A stretch of DNA of 64,000 nt, taken from the NCBI GenBank assembly GCA_011032825.1, contig JAADJZ010000030.1, positions 186,001-250,000 of the forward strand, given 5' to 3'. Under the pieces are notes generated by a model. The model saw only the letters and a program-made list of their open reading frames with translations, had not been told where the DNA came from and made no database searches. The stretch is from Massariosphaeria phaeospora (lineage: Eukaryota; Ascomycota; Dothideomycetes; Pleosporales). Positions 12,226 through 24,200 of this stretch are shown here, in pieces (position 1 is the first letter of the stretch; each line of letters opens with the position of its first letter). A program made the position numbers and the translations under genes.

Positions 12226-12950
12226 TGGCTTCGAGACATGGAAGGATAGCAGAGCGGCCCTGGTCCAGTAAGGAAAGAGTATTCATGATTGGAGAAGTAT
12301 TGTTGATTGCGTACCTGTGTACTAGATAGCACACATAGCACACCACGACATAAGCAATTGTTCTATAATTGTCCCAGTGCAATGACTGTGGCATGGACAC
12401 TAGAGCGGAGCTAATGCCGAGATCTAGGTGGTATGTCGTTCACTGATCGGAAGTCGGCGACTGCTGGCCCGACGGCGGGGCAATTCGTCTCCCCCCTGCG
12501 CCAGCACCTCGAAGCTTTCACTGATCACTCGCGACATCAACACGTCGATGCATCTAAATATACTTGCGGAACTGGAGTCATGATGCGTACGGCGTAGTTT
12601 TGAGCATGCTGAGTAGTTCCAATACCTCCTTTCCCGATGCTATTACTCCTGATGCATCATCCACAGAGAAGCACGAGAGGTTCTACTCACGACTAGGGCG
12701 CGACACCAATCCAATCTAGTTACTGCTAAGACATCGCAGAACCAATTGTGATATAGCTGCTCTGTTATCAAGTTGGAGACCTACTGACTGGTGAGTGTTT
12801 CATGGTTCTGTCGCGGAGAGGTTCTCCTGCGCATCACGCACTTGGCGTTACAGCAACTGTTTGAAGTCAACGACCACCACGCCACCGCAAGATGTCGGGA
12901 ACTCTCCTCTCCCAACGAACAGTAAGTAGAACTCACTGTAAAAACCTCGA
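12226..12950. other. Intergenic region upstream of the UstYa-like gene
   Basis: No gene seen. An upstream ATG at 12892 (MSGTLLSQRT) followed by GTAAGT at 12922 could be an alternative first exon of the next gene, spliced to an in-frame ATG near 13015. Confidence 0.5.
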
Positions 12951-13937
12951 ATGCCTGCATATGCGCCCCACCGATCGCTCTACGACGTCTCTACGAGCAA
13001 CATCAAAGCAGAGATGAAGACCGACCAGCGATACGATGCGCTCCGGAATCTAGACGACGACTCGCGGTCAAGCACAGAAGTTGAGGACTGGGAACCTGAG
13101 AGCGAAGTGCGGCCTCGACGGAAGCGGAAGACGTTCTGGAAGAAAGCGAAAGCGTATCGGTGGATGGTGGATACGGCGCTGCTCCTTGTTATCGTTGGGC
13201 TGTTGGCGGAGAAGAGGTTGAAGAAATGGAGTCCCCATAAGAGCCATCGATACGAGCTTGCGGGAGACATTACAGGATTTGCTCCAGAGTGTAAGTCCAA
13301 AGCTCTCAGGTGCTGGACGGACGTCTCACTGACTATGCTGCAGTCTCGCAGCAAATCGTAAGCTTCACGCCGAACCACACCTTCGCACCTGAGAACGCGT
13401 CGAGTTTTTGGGACCACCAGACCCAGAATGCGTGGCTAGACATCGTGCCCAGTATGTCTCCACTTGCCCTCTCATCATCCCCCACCCCCGCCTAACACCC
13501 CTCCGCCAGTGGGCCTAGGCTACGTCAACGTCAAGTCGCCCGCCCTGCACGACAACCTCCCGACTCCCATCCACGACTACCCCAACCAAACCGTCTACAC
13601 GACGTCGGTAACCCACCAACTGCACTGCCTGTACACCATCCTCGAAGCCTACAACATCCTGCAGGCCTCAGCCACGGACCCCTTCTTCTCCCGCACCACC
13701 CGTATGCCCTGGCACATCAACCACTGCTTCGAATACCTGCGGCAGGCCGTCATGTGCGCGGGCGACGTCGCGCTCGAGGGCGCCGCCACGTCATTCCCGC
13801 CGGACCCGGAGACGGGCGAGGATCGCGGCGGCAGCGATGGCTGGGATGCGCGCCATGTGTGTAGGGACTACAGCCAGGTGTATGCGTATCTGGAGCGCGA
13901 GACGCTGAATCGGAATAAGTGGATTTCGTCGGACTGA
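12951..13937 (+). CDS. UstYa-like protein (DUF3328)
   Basis: Membrane-anchored member of the DUF3328/UstYa family. Members work as oxidases or cyclases in fungal RiPP and other secondary-metabolite pathways, but many are unlinked to any cluster. Exons 12951-13290, 13344-13451 and 13510-13937 (introns of 53 and 58 bp, GTAAGT and GTATGT donors) give 291 residues. A basic stretch (RRKRK near residue 60) precedes one membrane segment (WMVDTALLLVIVGLLAE, about residues 70-90). The lumenal domain carries both family HxxHC motifs, HQLHC and HINHC, with the second followed by FEYLRQAVMC. Both are complete, so the protein should be functional. The next gene on the same strand is a P450, a common partner class, but no precursor peptide with repeated core and Kex2 sites is visible nearby. 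The start could instead be an upstream exon at 12892. Confidence 0.88.
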
Positions 13938-15203
13938 GTACCAGAGGTACCAACGTTTTCTCGTATATAGTGCTTAGCAGGACATTATTCAGGCGTTTTT
14001 TGTTTGCTTGCTGCGAATGAGAAGCGACTAACATGATTAAATATATACTTTTGTCATTCATCCACAGTTGCGTTTTTCAGTCAGTAGCATAAGCCCGAGA
14101 GAAGTCAAGGTTGACATGGAGCGGTGTCTCGCGTCTCACGGCGTGTCGTCCGAGAATAAGGAAATGGTGCGGAGTGTGTAGTACGGTAGTCTGTCCACGA
14201 GTACTTACTTAGTCATCCGGCGCGCTAATCCGCGGCCGTACCGTAGCAAATGTGATGCGCTCGTCGGACGTCGTCCACCACCTCAGCCTCCGCTCCGCTC
14301 ACACTACGACCAGCATCTATCCCCTCGGAAGCGCAATCGCAATCTAGAAGGCCAAACACGCTCCGCCGGAGCAGGCCTCCAACCACATGGGTGCGTGCAG
14401 GCAACCAAGGCGTGCCAGCAAGCCCTGGCGCCACGGCAGCTCCGAGCCTAACCCTCATCCTTGTGAGCTGCCGGACGCACGGCCATGTCGGCGACGTGCC
14501 CCGCTGCGATGCGATGCACGCCCTGGGGGCTTCGGGGTGCGACTTGCGGGTGGCAGAGGCTAATTTAAAGGCTGCCCGTGGCTTGAGCCTTGAGGTCGGC
14601 CTTGCCTCCCCCTTCCAGCAGCAAGCTGAGCCAGGACGCTCTTGCCAGAGGCAGGTAAAGCTACATAAACAGGCAGCGAAAACGAACTCACCGATCTCGC
14701 CGAGCGCACGTCGGTTTTTCTTTTCCCATTTTCTGTTTACAGCTGGGCGGCATCGGCTATATCAGCATCCACGTAGTATCGCAAGAGCCAGGATCCAGAT
14801 TGAGCGGGGGAGAGCAGCTCTCGGCGCAAACATCACACCGCGTCCTACTCTTTCAACCTCCGCCATCGCCGACCGGACGCATTGGTAGGCTGCCGACCTG
14901 ATTACTTCTCGGCCGAGGTTCCGACAGACCGAGTCGCAAACAAGTGCGATAGTCGCAAACAAGAGCGACGACACGAGTTCCCTACTCCGTACGTACAGCT
15001 CGATCGGGAGGTCGTTGCGAACTGCTGGCAGGCGCGAAACAGCTACGTGCTTGAGAAGGAGGGTATCAAGAAGCTACATATAAAGCTGCGGAAGGTTCGT
15101 ATTGGTAGTAGCCTTATCTTCAGGCCATTGCGGAATAGAGACTAGTATCGACTCTCCAATCGACCTGCGCCTTACCATCCATCATATCGGCACTTACGCA
15201 AAC
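13938..15203. other. Intergenic region between UstYa-like and P450 genes
   Basis: No convincing gene in 1.27 kb. A long open frame near 14390-14890 lacks an ATG start and protein-like composition. The region is fairly GC-rich and includes a short direct repeat described separately. Confidence 0.5.
14932..14969. repeat. Two-copy 19-bp direct repeat
   Basis: Two adjacent copies start with AGTCGCAAACAAG and differ in the last six bases (TGCGAT and AGCGAC). They lie about 240 bp upstream of the P450 start codon and could be a promoter element, but nothing else supports that. Confidence 0.5.
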
Positions 15204-16916
15204 ATGGCCGACACCAAATCGCACCCCCTCGTCTTCATCCTCGCCGGCGCCTTCGTCTCCTACATTCTCTACACGCGCATAACGCTCTACCGCTCGCGGC
15301 AACGCTTCATCGCAGCGCACAACTGCAAACCATGCGAACACACATTCAACAAAGACCCAATTCTGGGCCTGGACGTCTTGCGCGCAAGCACCATAAATCA
15401 CAAAAAAGGCACTATTCTCGAGGCGAATCGGCAGCGGTTCTTTCGGTTTAAGAGTTATACCTTTCGCTCAAGGGTCATCACGCAGCCGTTGATCATCACG
15501 GCCGAGCCGGAGAATATCAAGACGATCTTGAGTCTAAAATTCAAGGACTATTCCTTTGGGCAGCGGAAAGTCTCATTTAAACCGTTACTCGGTGATGGTA
15601 AGTATACATCTGACATTACAAGTAGCTCAACAACTAAACCACACGCCAGGCATCTTCAACGCGGATGGCGAGCGCTGGGCGAACAGCCGGCACCTCCTCC
15701 GCCCCAACTTTGCCCGCGAACAAGTGGCCGATCTGGATGCCTTCGAGCGCCACTTCAAGCTCATGCTCAAGCATATTCCGCGTGACGGCTCCACGTTCGA
15801 CCTGCAAGAGCTCTTCTTCCGCCTGACCATCGACACGGCCACGGAGTTTCTCTTCAACCACTCCACCAACTCGCTCCGCATGATGGACCAGGACGACAGC
15901 AACGAAGACACCATTTTCGCAAAAGCCTTCACTGTCGCGCAAGCCGACGTCATCAAGCGGAGCCGCTACGGCGTCTTCAACATGTTCCGCAAGGGCAGCG
16001 AAGGCCGCGACGCGATCCGCATATGCCACGAGTACGTTGACAAGTGGGTCGACGATGCGGTGCAGTGGCGTGAGGATGCAGACGCGAAGATTAAAAGCGG
16101 CAAAGCGCTCGAGAAAGACGATGAGCGCTACGTGTTCATTCGCGAGCTGGCCAAGCAGACCAACGATAAGCAGCGCATCCGTGACGAGCTCATCAATATC
16201 CTGCTGGCGGGCCGCGACACCACGGCCAGTCTGCTGAGCAACATGTTCTTCGAGATTACGAAACAGCCCGCCATCTGGGCGAAGCTGCGGGACGAGGTCG
16301 CGCAGTTGGGCGGCCGCACGCCGACGTACGAGGAGCTGCGCAATCTCAAGTACCTCAAATGGTGTATGAACGAATGTAAGCTACAGTCTACTCCCTTCCC
16401 TTCATCTCCCGTTCCCTATTCATGATGCCAAACTCTTGCCCCGGACAAAGCAGGTGGTATATATAGACATTGGCCAACGCTAACCCCGCGCCAGCCCTCC
16501 GCATGCACCCCGTCGTCCCCGCCAACTCGCGCTTCGCCATCCGCGACACCGTGCTCCCCCTCGGCGGCGGCCCCTCAGGCACATCCCCGCTCTTCGTCCC
16601 GCGCGGCACCATCGTCGGCTACTCGACCTACAGCATGCACCGGCGGCCCGACCTGTACGGCGCCGACTCGACGACGTACAAGCCCGAGCGCTGGGAGTCG
16701 CGGCGGCCCGGCTGGGAGTACCTGCCGTTCAACGGCGGGCCGCGCATCTGTCTGGGTCAGCAGTATGCGCTGACCGAGGCGGGCTATGTCACGGTGCGGC
16801 TGGTGCAGGAGTTTGCGACGCTCGAGAGCCGCGATGCGGGGCCGTGGGTCGAGAGCTTGACGTTGACGGTTTGTAGTGCGAATGGGACGAAGGTGGGGTT
16901 GGGGGCTGCGTCTTGA
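15204..16916 (+). CDS. Cytochrome P450, CYP52-like
   Basis: ER-anchored monooxygenase of the CYP52/CYP539 type; such enzymes mostly hydroxylate the omega end of alkanes and fatty acids. Exons 15204-15597, 15650-16375 and 16495-16916 (introns of 52 and 119 bp) give 513 residues. The start ACATGGCC is followed by a membrane anchor (about residues 8-25). Visible motifs are the I-helix oxygen-binding AGRDTTAS, the ExxR of the K-helix (ESLR, with the second intron falling inside it), PERW of the meander, and the haem loop [12 protein letters not shown] with the thiolate cysteine. All are intact. [18 protein letters not shown] is characteristic of the CYP52 clan. The gene follows the UstYa-like gene on the same strand after a 1.3 kb gap. 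This may be chance: fatty-acid hydroxylation would be a stand-alone job. The substrate is unknown. Confidence 0.92.
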
Positions 16917-17326
16917 GATGAGGCGCTTCCTTTGACATTCTTCTTCCTATAGGGTACGGTTCTACCCTATTGATTACGCGATGATGCTTGGGGCTTGGAG
17001 ATGGGGGGCGGGGGTCCAATCCTGTATAGAAGTGGCGTTTCTCCTTTAGTCCAACTACTCATTTATACCTAACCTATACGGTGAATAAAACACTGCAGTC
17101 AGTAAACGTGGTTGGTTGCAACATCCGTGTCTCAACTACTCTACGCCCGGCGCCTTATAGTAGACGAAAATTCCCGGTAACTCGTTGTTTCTTCTATCGT
17201 CGATTCGTTCCCCTTGTTCGTTATTCCTTTTAAACACCCATCCTCACGATTCCGTAGAATATCCCGCACGTTTCCTCCGGTATACTAGGGTATAGGGTCT
17301 TTTCAACACACTCACACTCCCAGAAA

Positions 17327-17343
17327 CCCCCCCCCCCCCCCCC
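17327..17343. repeat. Poly-C homopolymer (17 nt)
   Basis: Uninterrupted C run; length may be uncertain in assemblies and variable between strains. Confidence 0.9.
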
Positions 17344-17969
17344 ATAGGCCTTTAGGTTTTAATTATAGTTAGTGCGCATGTCTGTCTGTCTGCCAGTAGT
17401 CTGGATTCTATTATTCCCAAACAATGTACTCTGTCTGCTCTCTTTCCTCGTTCGTTAATATCCCGCAACGCTTTTGCTGTCTGTTGTACTTACTTACTAT
17501 GGGGCCTTTCCTTTCTTGGAGCCTCTGGAAATGTACACATACACTGGACTGGACTGGACTGGGTAGGTAGTGCGGATAGATTAACTGCGCTGGTGTTCTA
17601 TTCTGGAAATAATGTACGCTTCGCTGCTCTGGGCTTTTGCCTCCTTAGCTTGGGGAAGTGAGCGCGTTGTGTCTATGGTATTATAGGGGGGTTTGTTTAG
17701 TTGGAGGCTTCTGTGAAAGGCCCCGTACATAGGTTAAAAGTTGAAGTAGTTGTGCGGGTTGGTCACCGACCGTGTTGAGTGTTGCATGGACAAAATGCGA
17801 TATGTTATAAGAGAGATTTACTTGATGATGTTTATATGTGTATGTGTATGTGCGTTTGTATGTGTATATGTATATTGTACAGAGAACTGACTGGTATTAT
17901 GTTGTTGTTTTGTGGGATTGGGATGCTATCCGGTTTCCAGCTGCCTGTCTGTTTCTGCTTCCTTCCTGA

Positions 17970-18012
17970 CCTCTCTCTCTCTCCAACTCTCTCTCCAACT
18001 CTCTCTCTCTCT
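17970..18012. repeat. CT-rich microsatellite
   Basis: CT dinucleotide runs broken twice by CCAA. Confidence 0.9.
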
Positions 18013-18917
18013 AAAATGCTAGCTACATGCATACAAAGATGCTGGATCGAATACAAGGAAGATGACCAATCGATCGACGACAAAGGGATGCGGACGTAGT
18101 CATATCCAGTGTGGGTTTTCCGAAGTATATAGCGAAAGTTGTACCGACTGTGTACATACTCCAATTCTGTTCTGCTCTGCTCTACTCTGCTTCCCTTTTC
18201 TTTTCTTTTCTTTTCTTTCCCGCTCTTGTAGCAGACTGCAACGGGCGCATCCCATCCCATCTCTTCGTAGTGAGTGCAATGCAACAGAACCTAATGCCAC
18301 ACATTCGCCTTGCCCTGCCGTGCCGCGGGTCAAAACGCCGATTACCCCAGGATAAGTACAAATTGCCCAGTCCATCGGTCTCGCCTCGCGCGCCATGTTA
18401 CCCGTCGTTGCATGTGAAACGGCTTCGATCCATCTGCGTACTTTCGCTGCGCTGCGTGCTGCGCGCTGCGCTACACCATGCCATGTCTGCTGCGCCCCTT
18501 TTCCTTCGCGCGCGCAGATCTGGACGGACGGCGGCGCAACGGCATGCTGGCCTTGGTCTATGTATAGCTTCGCATCGCGTCTCTGCTAGTCCCGACCTCG
18601 AAGGTCAGCTCAGCTCAGCTCAGCTCTTGTACCGCAACTTGACTTGCTTTTGCTTTTGCTTTGGGTCGCTGAGTGGGTGACATGACTACCGGGTGAGAGC
18701 GACGAGCCGTTCTACCGTGGACCGGATATAGATGGCAGACATGGACCGCCGCAGCCGCGCGGCTCCGATAACTGCGTAGATGACTGCGCGTAGATGGATG
18801 GAACGCGGCGTGCGCCTGGGTCGCCTTTTGGGGGATCGTCTCGGCAAACCGTGAAGAGGAAATGTAGTGGCAATTGTAATGGTAAGGAGGGATAACATAA
18901 CTGTCGGCTCTGCTCCT

Positions 18918-20470
18918 TCAAGCCGGCATCTCGTACCGCACGAGCGGCGTTACGCTATTCACGCTCTCGAAGCTCGGGGCCGGGCTCAACGGCGCAATAG
19001 GCGTCCCCAACTCGCTGCGCCCATGCCGCCCGTCAAGTTCGTGGGGTAGCAACGCGCCCGGCAACTCCTGCAGCGAGACCGTGCTATCACTCGCCAATTC
19101 GAGCCTGATCGCCGGACTCTCCAGCTCTTTCACACTGGCGGTCCTGGCCATTGGCACGCCAGCGTTGCGCAAACTACGCACAGACGACGTGTCGGTGTCG
19201 GAGAGCTCGATAGACTTCTTAGTCCTGCTGTCGTGGCTGATTTCGCGCACTTTGCTGCGGATGCGGCGCTTGAAGTAGAAGATGCTGAAGATGACGGCGA
19301 GGATGGCGATGACGATGACGCCGGCGGCAATGCCGATGCTTCTCGGGTCCACGGAGCGGGATGGGCCGGGCTCGTCGTCTTCTTCTCCGGGGTCGGATTC
19401 GTTGTCGGGCCCAGAGGTGGCGTCTGGGTTAGATGTCGAGGGCTGGGGTGTGTCCGAGGTTTTGGACTCGCATTCGTAGTGGCCGACGAAGCTCTTGTCT
19501 TTCTCGAGATTAGTACACAGGGCTGAAATGTCGCCAGTGGACTCGGCGTCCAGACTGCCTCCTATCGAGTTCAGTACGGGCATGGAGATATTCGTGTAGC
19601 CGCCGCCCAGTTTCACGTTGCCCTGGATGACTTGCAATTTTGCAAACGACAGCGTAGTGACGTCGTTATTGGAGATATTTAGGCCACCCTCAATCCTGAT
19701 AAGTCTAGACACATCGAAGCTTTTCAATGCGGCGTTTTGGCCAAAGGTGAGTGCACCGTGGATTTCCTCGTACGGCAGAGAGAAAGATTCCAGCTTTGCA
19801 TTATCGGTAATGACGAGCTGCCCAACGGACCAAACAAGCCAGTCCAGGCTCTTCATCGATGTATTTGAGATTGTTATTTCCCCGATATCGGTTTCAATGG
19901 GGCCAGTAGCGATACTGCATCCTTCAAGCGCTGGTAGATTGTCCCACTTCAGCGACGAAAACTTCTTTAATACTGGGAAGCTGAGATTAGAGAGCTCGGG
20001 TAGGTTTTTAAGCGTCAAGCTGGATACGGCCTCGAGGGTCATAGATGATAGCGAGTGGAGTTTGCCGACATTCTCAACGTCGAGGTTGCCTAGGATGCTC
20101 TTCAGTCCGTCGAGTATTACTTCATCTGGTCCGTCGGCTGCGACGAAGATGTCGCCGGTGAAGGTCGAGCATTTTGCTACGTCGGAGACATCTTGGGCGG
20201 TTTTGATGGTGAGGGATCCTAAAGCGGGTTTACAATCTAGGAGGCGTGAGCTTAGGATGTAAAATGCAGAGCGGACTATTAGATGAAGCGAACAAGAGAC
20301 TCGTGTAGACATTTGAGCTCCAAACAGAAGAAACAAAGACCGCAATGACAGAGGGTGACAGAAATAACCGTGACCGGCAGACTTGGGATACACGTACCAG
20401 TAGCACCTTCCACACCAACAGCTGCATAGGAAATCAAGCACCAAACGAAGGACGCGATACAAAGTCTCAT
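18918..20470 (-). CDS. Receptor-L-domain (Ecm33-like) protein with membrane anchor and cytoplasmic tail
   Basis: Cell-surface protein related to the Ecm33/Sps2 family. Two exons, 20470-20398 and 20236-18918 (161-bp intron, GTACGT..CCTAG), give 463 residues. The first exon encodes almost exactly the signal peptide (MRLCIASFVWCLISYAAVGV). The ectodomain runs from CKPALGS to about residue 280, with leucine-rich beta-helix rungs (for example LEAVSSLTLKNLPELSNLSFP) and a closing Cys pair. A Ser/Pro/acidic linker follows. Unlike Ecm33, which ends in a GPI signal, this protein has one membrane helix (SIGIAAGVIVIAILAVIFSIFYF, split here as SIGIAAGVIVIAI then LAVIFSIFYF, about 323-346), a KRRIRSK stop-transfer signal and a tail of about 117 residues rich in Ser and Thr. 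That layout suggests a sensor- or receptor-like role, which is inference. Family assignment is good; function is not known. Confidence 0.85.
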
Positions 20471-21284
20471 GCTTTGATCTGATTACTTCAAAAGCGAACG
20501 TTTGTGTTATATCATACTGCCGATAACAAAAGAGAGAAAAGAGTGGTGGGAGGAGGCAAGAGGACGGAGAGCGAGCGACACCAGATCGCAACGCGGCACA
20601 ATGAAGAACCGCACGACCTCGGAACAGGGGAACAGGGGAACAGGGGAGCAAGGGAGCAACGATAAGCTCCCGCACGCATCGCAGGCCTGCCATATATTAA
20701 CATGAATCGATGCATGTCCGCATATGCCCAGCAGTCAGGAAGGCGCAGCGAGGCCCGAGGCAACCAAGCTCAGCGCGCTCTGTTGGTTCCGCCCATGGCT
20801 AAGTGCGGGTTATTCGGCCAACGACAGGAAATCTCCGGTGCATGGTACCCAGCTCCATGCAAACGGGCGAGGTCAAAGTGGGCGCGCCGTCCGACGGAAA
20901 TCCAATCAGGGATAGGCCGGGCAGAATCCTTCGACCGTTGCACCAAGAGGACGCGCGTTTGCGTGCGCGCTCAGGGGATCGTGTTGACCAACAAAAAAAA
21001 TACATGTGAATGAGATGATATTTCACGAAACTCATCGATGAGATGTCTCCAGTGTTCAATAAATCTTCCGAAGTTCTCTAGAGTTAAAACATCAAACATG
21101 AATCTATTTCGAGCAATGGAGAAACATACCACGGGCTCGCACAGACCACCCCAGTCGGAATCTCCGGGCGCCTCGCGATAAAGAGCAAGTCGATGGGCAC
21201 ATAAGGCGAACTCCTTTGCTCGTTTCTGCTCCTGAACGCCGACGGCCTTGAGAACTCACCACCCTTAAATCAATTTCGAAGCCC
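20471..21284. other. Intergenic region upstream of the receptor-L-domain gene
   Basis: No gene seen. It carries the promoter of the receptor-L-domain gene and the 3' flank of the next minus-strand gene, plus a small minisatellite. Confidence 0.55.
20621..20660. repeat. 8-bp minisatellite (GGAACAGG units)
   Basis: Three exact GGAACAGG copies followed by two diverged copies (GGAGCAAG, GGAGCAAC), about 150-190 bp upstream of the receptor-L-domain start codon. Confidence 0.8.
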
Positions 21285-24200
21285 CTACTGACTGTCCGAA
21301 CCAGATGAAGACTCCTCGTCCGAAGACATTGCCACCATTGCATCAACGGGTTCCTCTTCGACCGTTCCCTGTGCCGCCTTCTCGTCGTCTTCGCTCGAGA
21401 CATCTCTATGTCGCTTCTGCGGAACCAGCGAGAAGACGAAGCCTCCGTCTGAATTGCGGTCTTCCTCAGACATCTCGCTTGAGCTGTGAACCGCGGCTGA
21501 ATCCTCAGCGGACTCTTCGCCATCACTACAGGACTCAGCCTCAACGGATGGCTCCTTAGACTCGGATTTTACCCATCTCTTCATCTTCTCTTCCTCCTTT
21601 GCGTCCAGGTCTGTATCGGTTTCCTTGATCGCGAACCTCAGGGCTTGCTCGTGATCCTGTCCACCGTCGACAGCCACCCAGTATTTCTTGGCGCACATTT
21701 GGTTATGTGATAACATAGGCGTCACCTTGCTGGCTTTCTTCAAGTTATATGGTCGGCGTGGTTGCCACTTCGACAGCCCTGGAGCTTCCTGCCGAACGAC
21801 CGCGCCTGAAGGCATGTAAAAGTCCATTTCGGCTTGTTTCCCGCCACCCAACTTGCGCGATCCGCAGCCGGGGCAAGTTTTCTTATTCCAGGCGAGGTAA
21901 TAGCGTCCGAGAGCGTGGTTTACATCGCAACGCCAGGCAAATTCCTCTTGGTCATCGTTCTTGGGGAAGTAGTGGCACTCTGGTATTTCCTGGCCATGTT
22001 CCATTGTTTTGGACCCACTAGGATGTGGTCCTAAGTCGACTGGCACTGGTTCAGGCTCAGGTGTGAGAGTTCGTGGAGGTTCCAGCTTAGGCTTTGGTCG
22101 TATGTGTTCCTCGACTGCCTCGATAGCTTTGTGCATCGCTGCATCTTCAGCGGACCCGTTGTGGATTGCCGTCCAATATGCGTGCTTCGCTACTGCGTTG
22201 TGGGACGTTTTCCGACATTTCCGCTCCGCTTTATAGATTTTGCTAGGCTTCCAGACAACTCCGGGCGCAGGTTGGAAATAATATGTCTTTGAGGGAAGAT
22301 AAAAATCCATTATATGGAGTTGTGGATTCTTGCTAACGTTGGTATTGCAGCCAATGCAGGACTTCCTGTCTCCTGCACTGTAGTAGTACCCCATCGGATG
22401 TCTAATACCGCAGCGCCACGCTGGAAGTTCCTCCTCGGACGTTGGCTCAAAGTACGCAGATGGCGGTAATGTTTGATGAGGCTCCAGTGTTTTTGAGCCA
22501 CTGGCATGGAGAGGCAGTAGTTTCGGATTCTGGCTAGGCTTACTCGGTTTAGGAGGGGAGACCTCAAGCTTGGATTCCTTATCTAAGTTTTCCGTTGTTC
22601 TACGTCTCTTCTGTGGTCGTTCGTCAACGTGCTTGCTCCTCTTCTTGGGCGCATTCCCGCCTTTCTGCGTCGTGGACCCTCTCGACCCCTTCAGATTTGT
22701 CTTCAGAGTCGCCTTCTGACTTGATACAACCTTGCGACCCCTCGATGGCTTGACTAGCTTCTTCTTCTCTTGCGCTGCACGTTTGTTGATCTGTTTCTGA
22801 ACCGCGCTGGTGGGCGGTTTCAGTATACCCCCAGCGACAGCTTGAGCAACGATACTCTTGATATCGTACGGAGGCTGTATATGCGGAGGCTGAGCCTGAG
22901 CCTGAGCTTGAGGAATTTTGCTGGCCAATCGCCGTTTGTGATCATCGAGGAGCTTGGATCTCCAATTGACATTCTTGGGGACTTCTGCCACGGCTTCGTC
23001 AGGCTTTAAAAGCGCATCTGCATCAGGCATAAGAGCACTGAGGCCGTAACGCTGGAAAAGTATCTCGAGTTGAGATTCGGCGACATTGGCGGCATTGGAG
23101 GGCACGACAGTATCTTCCGCACAAGTCGCAGATACCGGAGGCCCTCTAGCAGCCCCGACCATCTCTGCATCTGAAGCAAGGAAGTTAGTACAAGCTCGAT
23201 CATGGGTAGGAGAAGACATACCAAGCGGTGGGAACCCCAGATCCGAGCTTGTAGAAGAAGGGGGAGCAAATGTGCTCTTTTCGGTCTTCGACGGAGGACC
23301 TTCCTCGACGAAGAGTGATGAGCTTGCCTGGGCCGGGGTAGAGTTCCTGCTAGCTGGATATTGAGGTGGCGAGCGTGCTGGAAGCCAGTTGCCTCGCGAA
23401 GGGAGCTCATCGTCACGAAGGACCGCGCCGGGCAACGCACGTTCTGAATTCTTCCGCTTCGTCAGTGGCCTGAGCACCCTCCCCGTACACAAACTCTTAT
23501 TTGCATTTCGGAACAGTGTATCGGCAACTTCGTCGATCTCTTCGAGCGGAGAGCATTGCGTCCCGAGAGGATAATGCTTCGTAGAGTACTGAACCATTGG
23601 TGGTGACTTGAAGGCTCGATGCCATGATTCATTCAGCCGATGAGCCACTTCAATCATATGTCCTGGGCCGAAATCATCAAACAGCCTCTTTTCTGTACGA
23701 TCATAATTCAGGAACGGGAGACTGTCCTTCCCATCTTTGGCTAAGAGATTGACTGTGCGCAAGTGGGTACCCCGTACCATCTTGTTCGCGATCTTAGTTG
23801 TGTTGTTTGACACTGAGCGTAGATATCCTTCGAGTCGCGCGCAAAGGTCTTCCTTGTCTCGTGCATCGTCAAAACATTCGACGAGCTGATTGGGATGTAG
23901 TGCGTGAGCAAGGAAGTCTTTAAGAAACGTGGCCTCGTATATCTTCTGACTGGCTTGGGAAAGTGCAAAATTTGACAGGTCCTGTTTCAATGGCTGGCGA
24001 CGGTTGAGGTGGATCCCGATCCTGGCTAACTGCGCCCTCGATGGTCGGGAAGTACCATTCTGGATTGGAGTACCTGCTGGCCATGAGAACCGTGGCGCAG
24101 AGTACAGAATCGATCAACTTACATTGAGGCTGTGGAACTCCAAGTGGTACACCAGAATAACTGTCACTCTCTTCCTCGAAAACCTCCGTTTGCTGGCCGG

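Larger units (their letters stand above)
16917..18917. other. Gene-free convergent region with simple repeats (2.0 kb)
   Basis: This lies between the 3' ends of the P450 and the receptor-L-domain gene. No protein gene seen. It contains a run of 17 C at 17327-17343, an ACTGG repeat near 17542-17562, CT-rich arrays, TTTTC repeats near 18195-18218 and four CAGCT units near 18606-18625. Confidence 0.6.

Noticed and set aside
14391..14888. 165-codon frame before the P450
   Set aside because: No ATG at its beginning, and composition is not protein-like.
17327..17343. Poly-C run considered as an assembly gap marker
   Set aside because: Flanking sequence continues without ambiguity; a homopolymer is simpler, though its length may be inexact.
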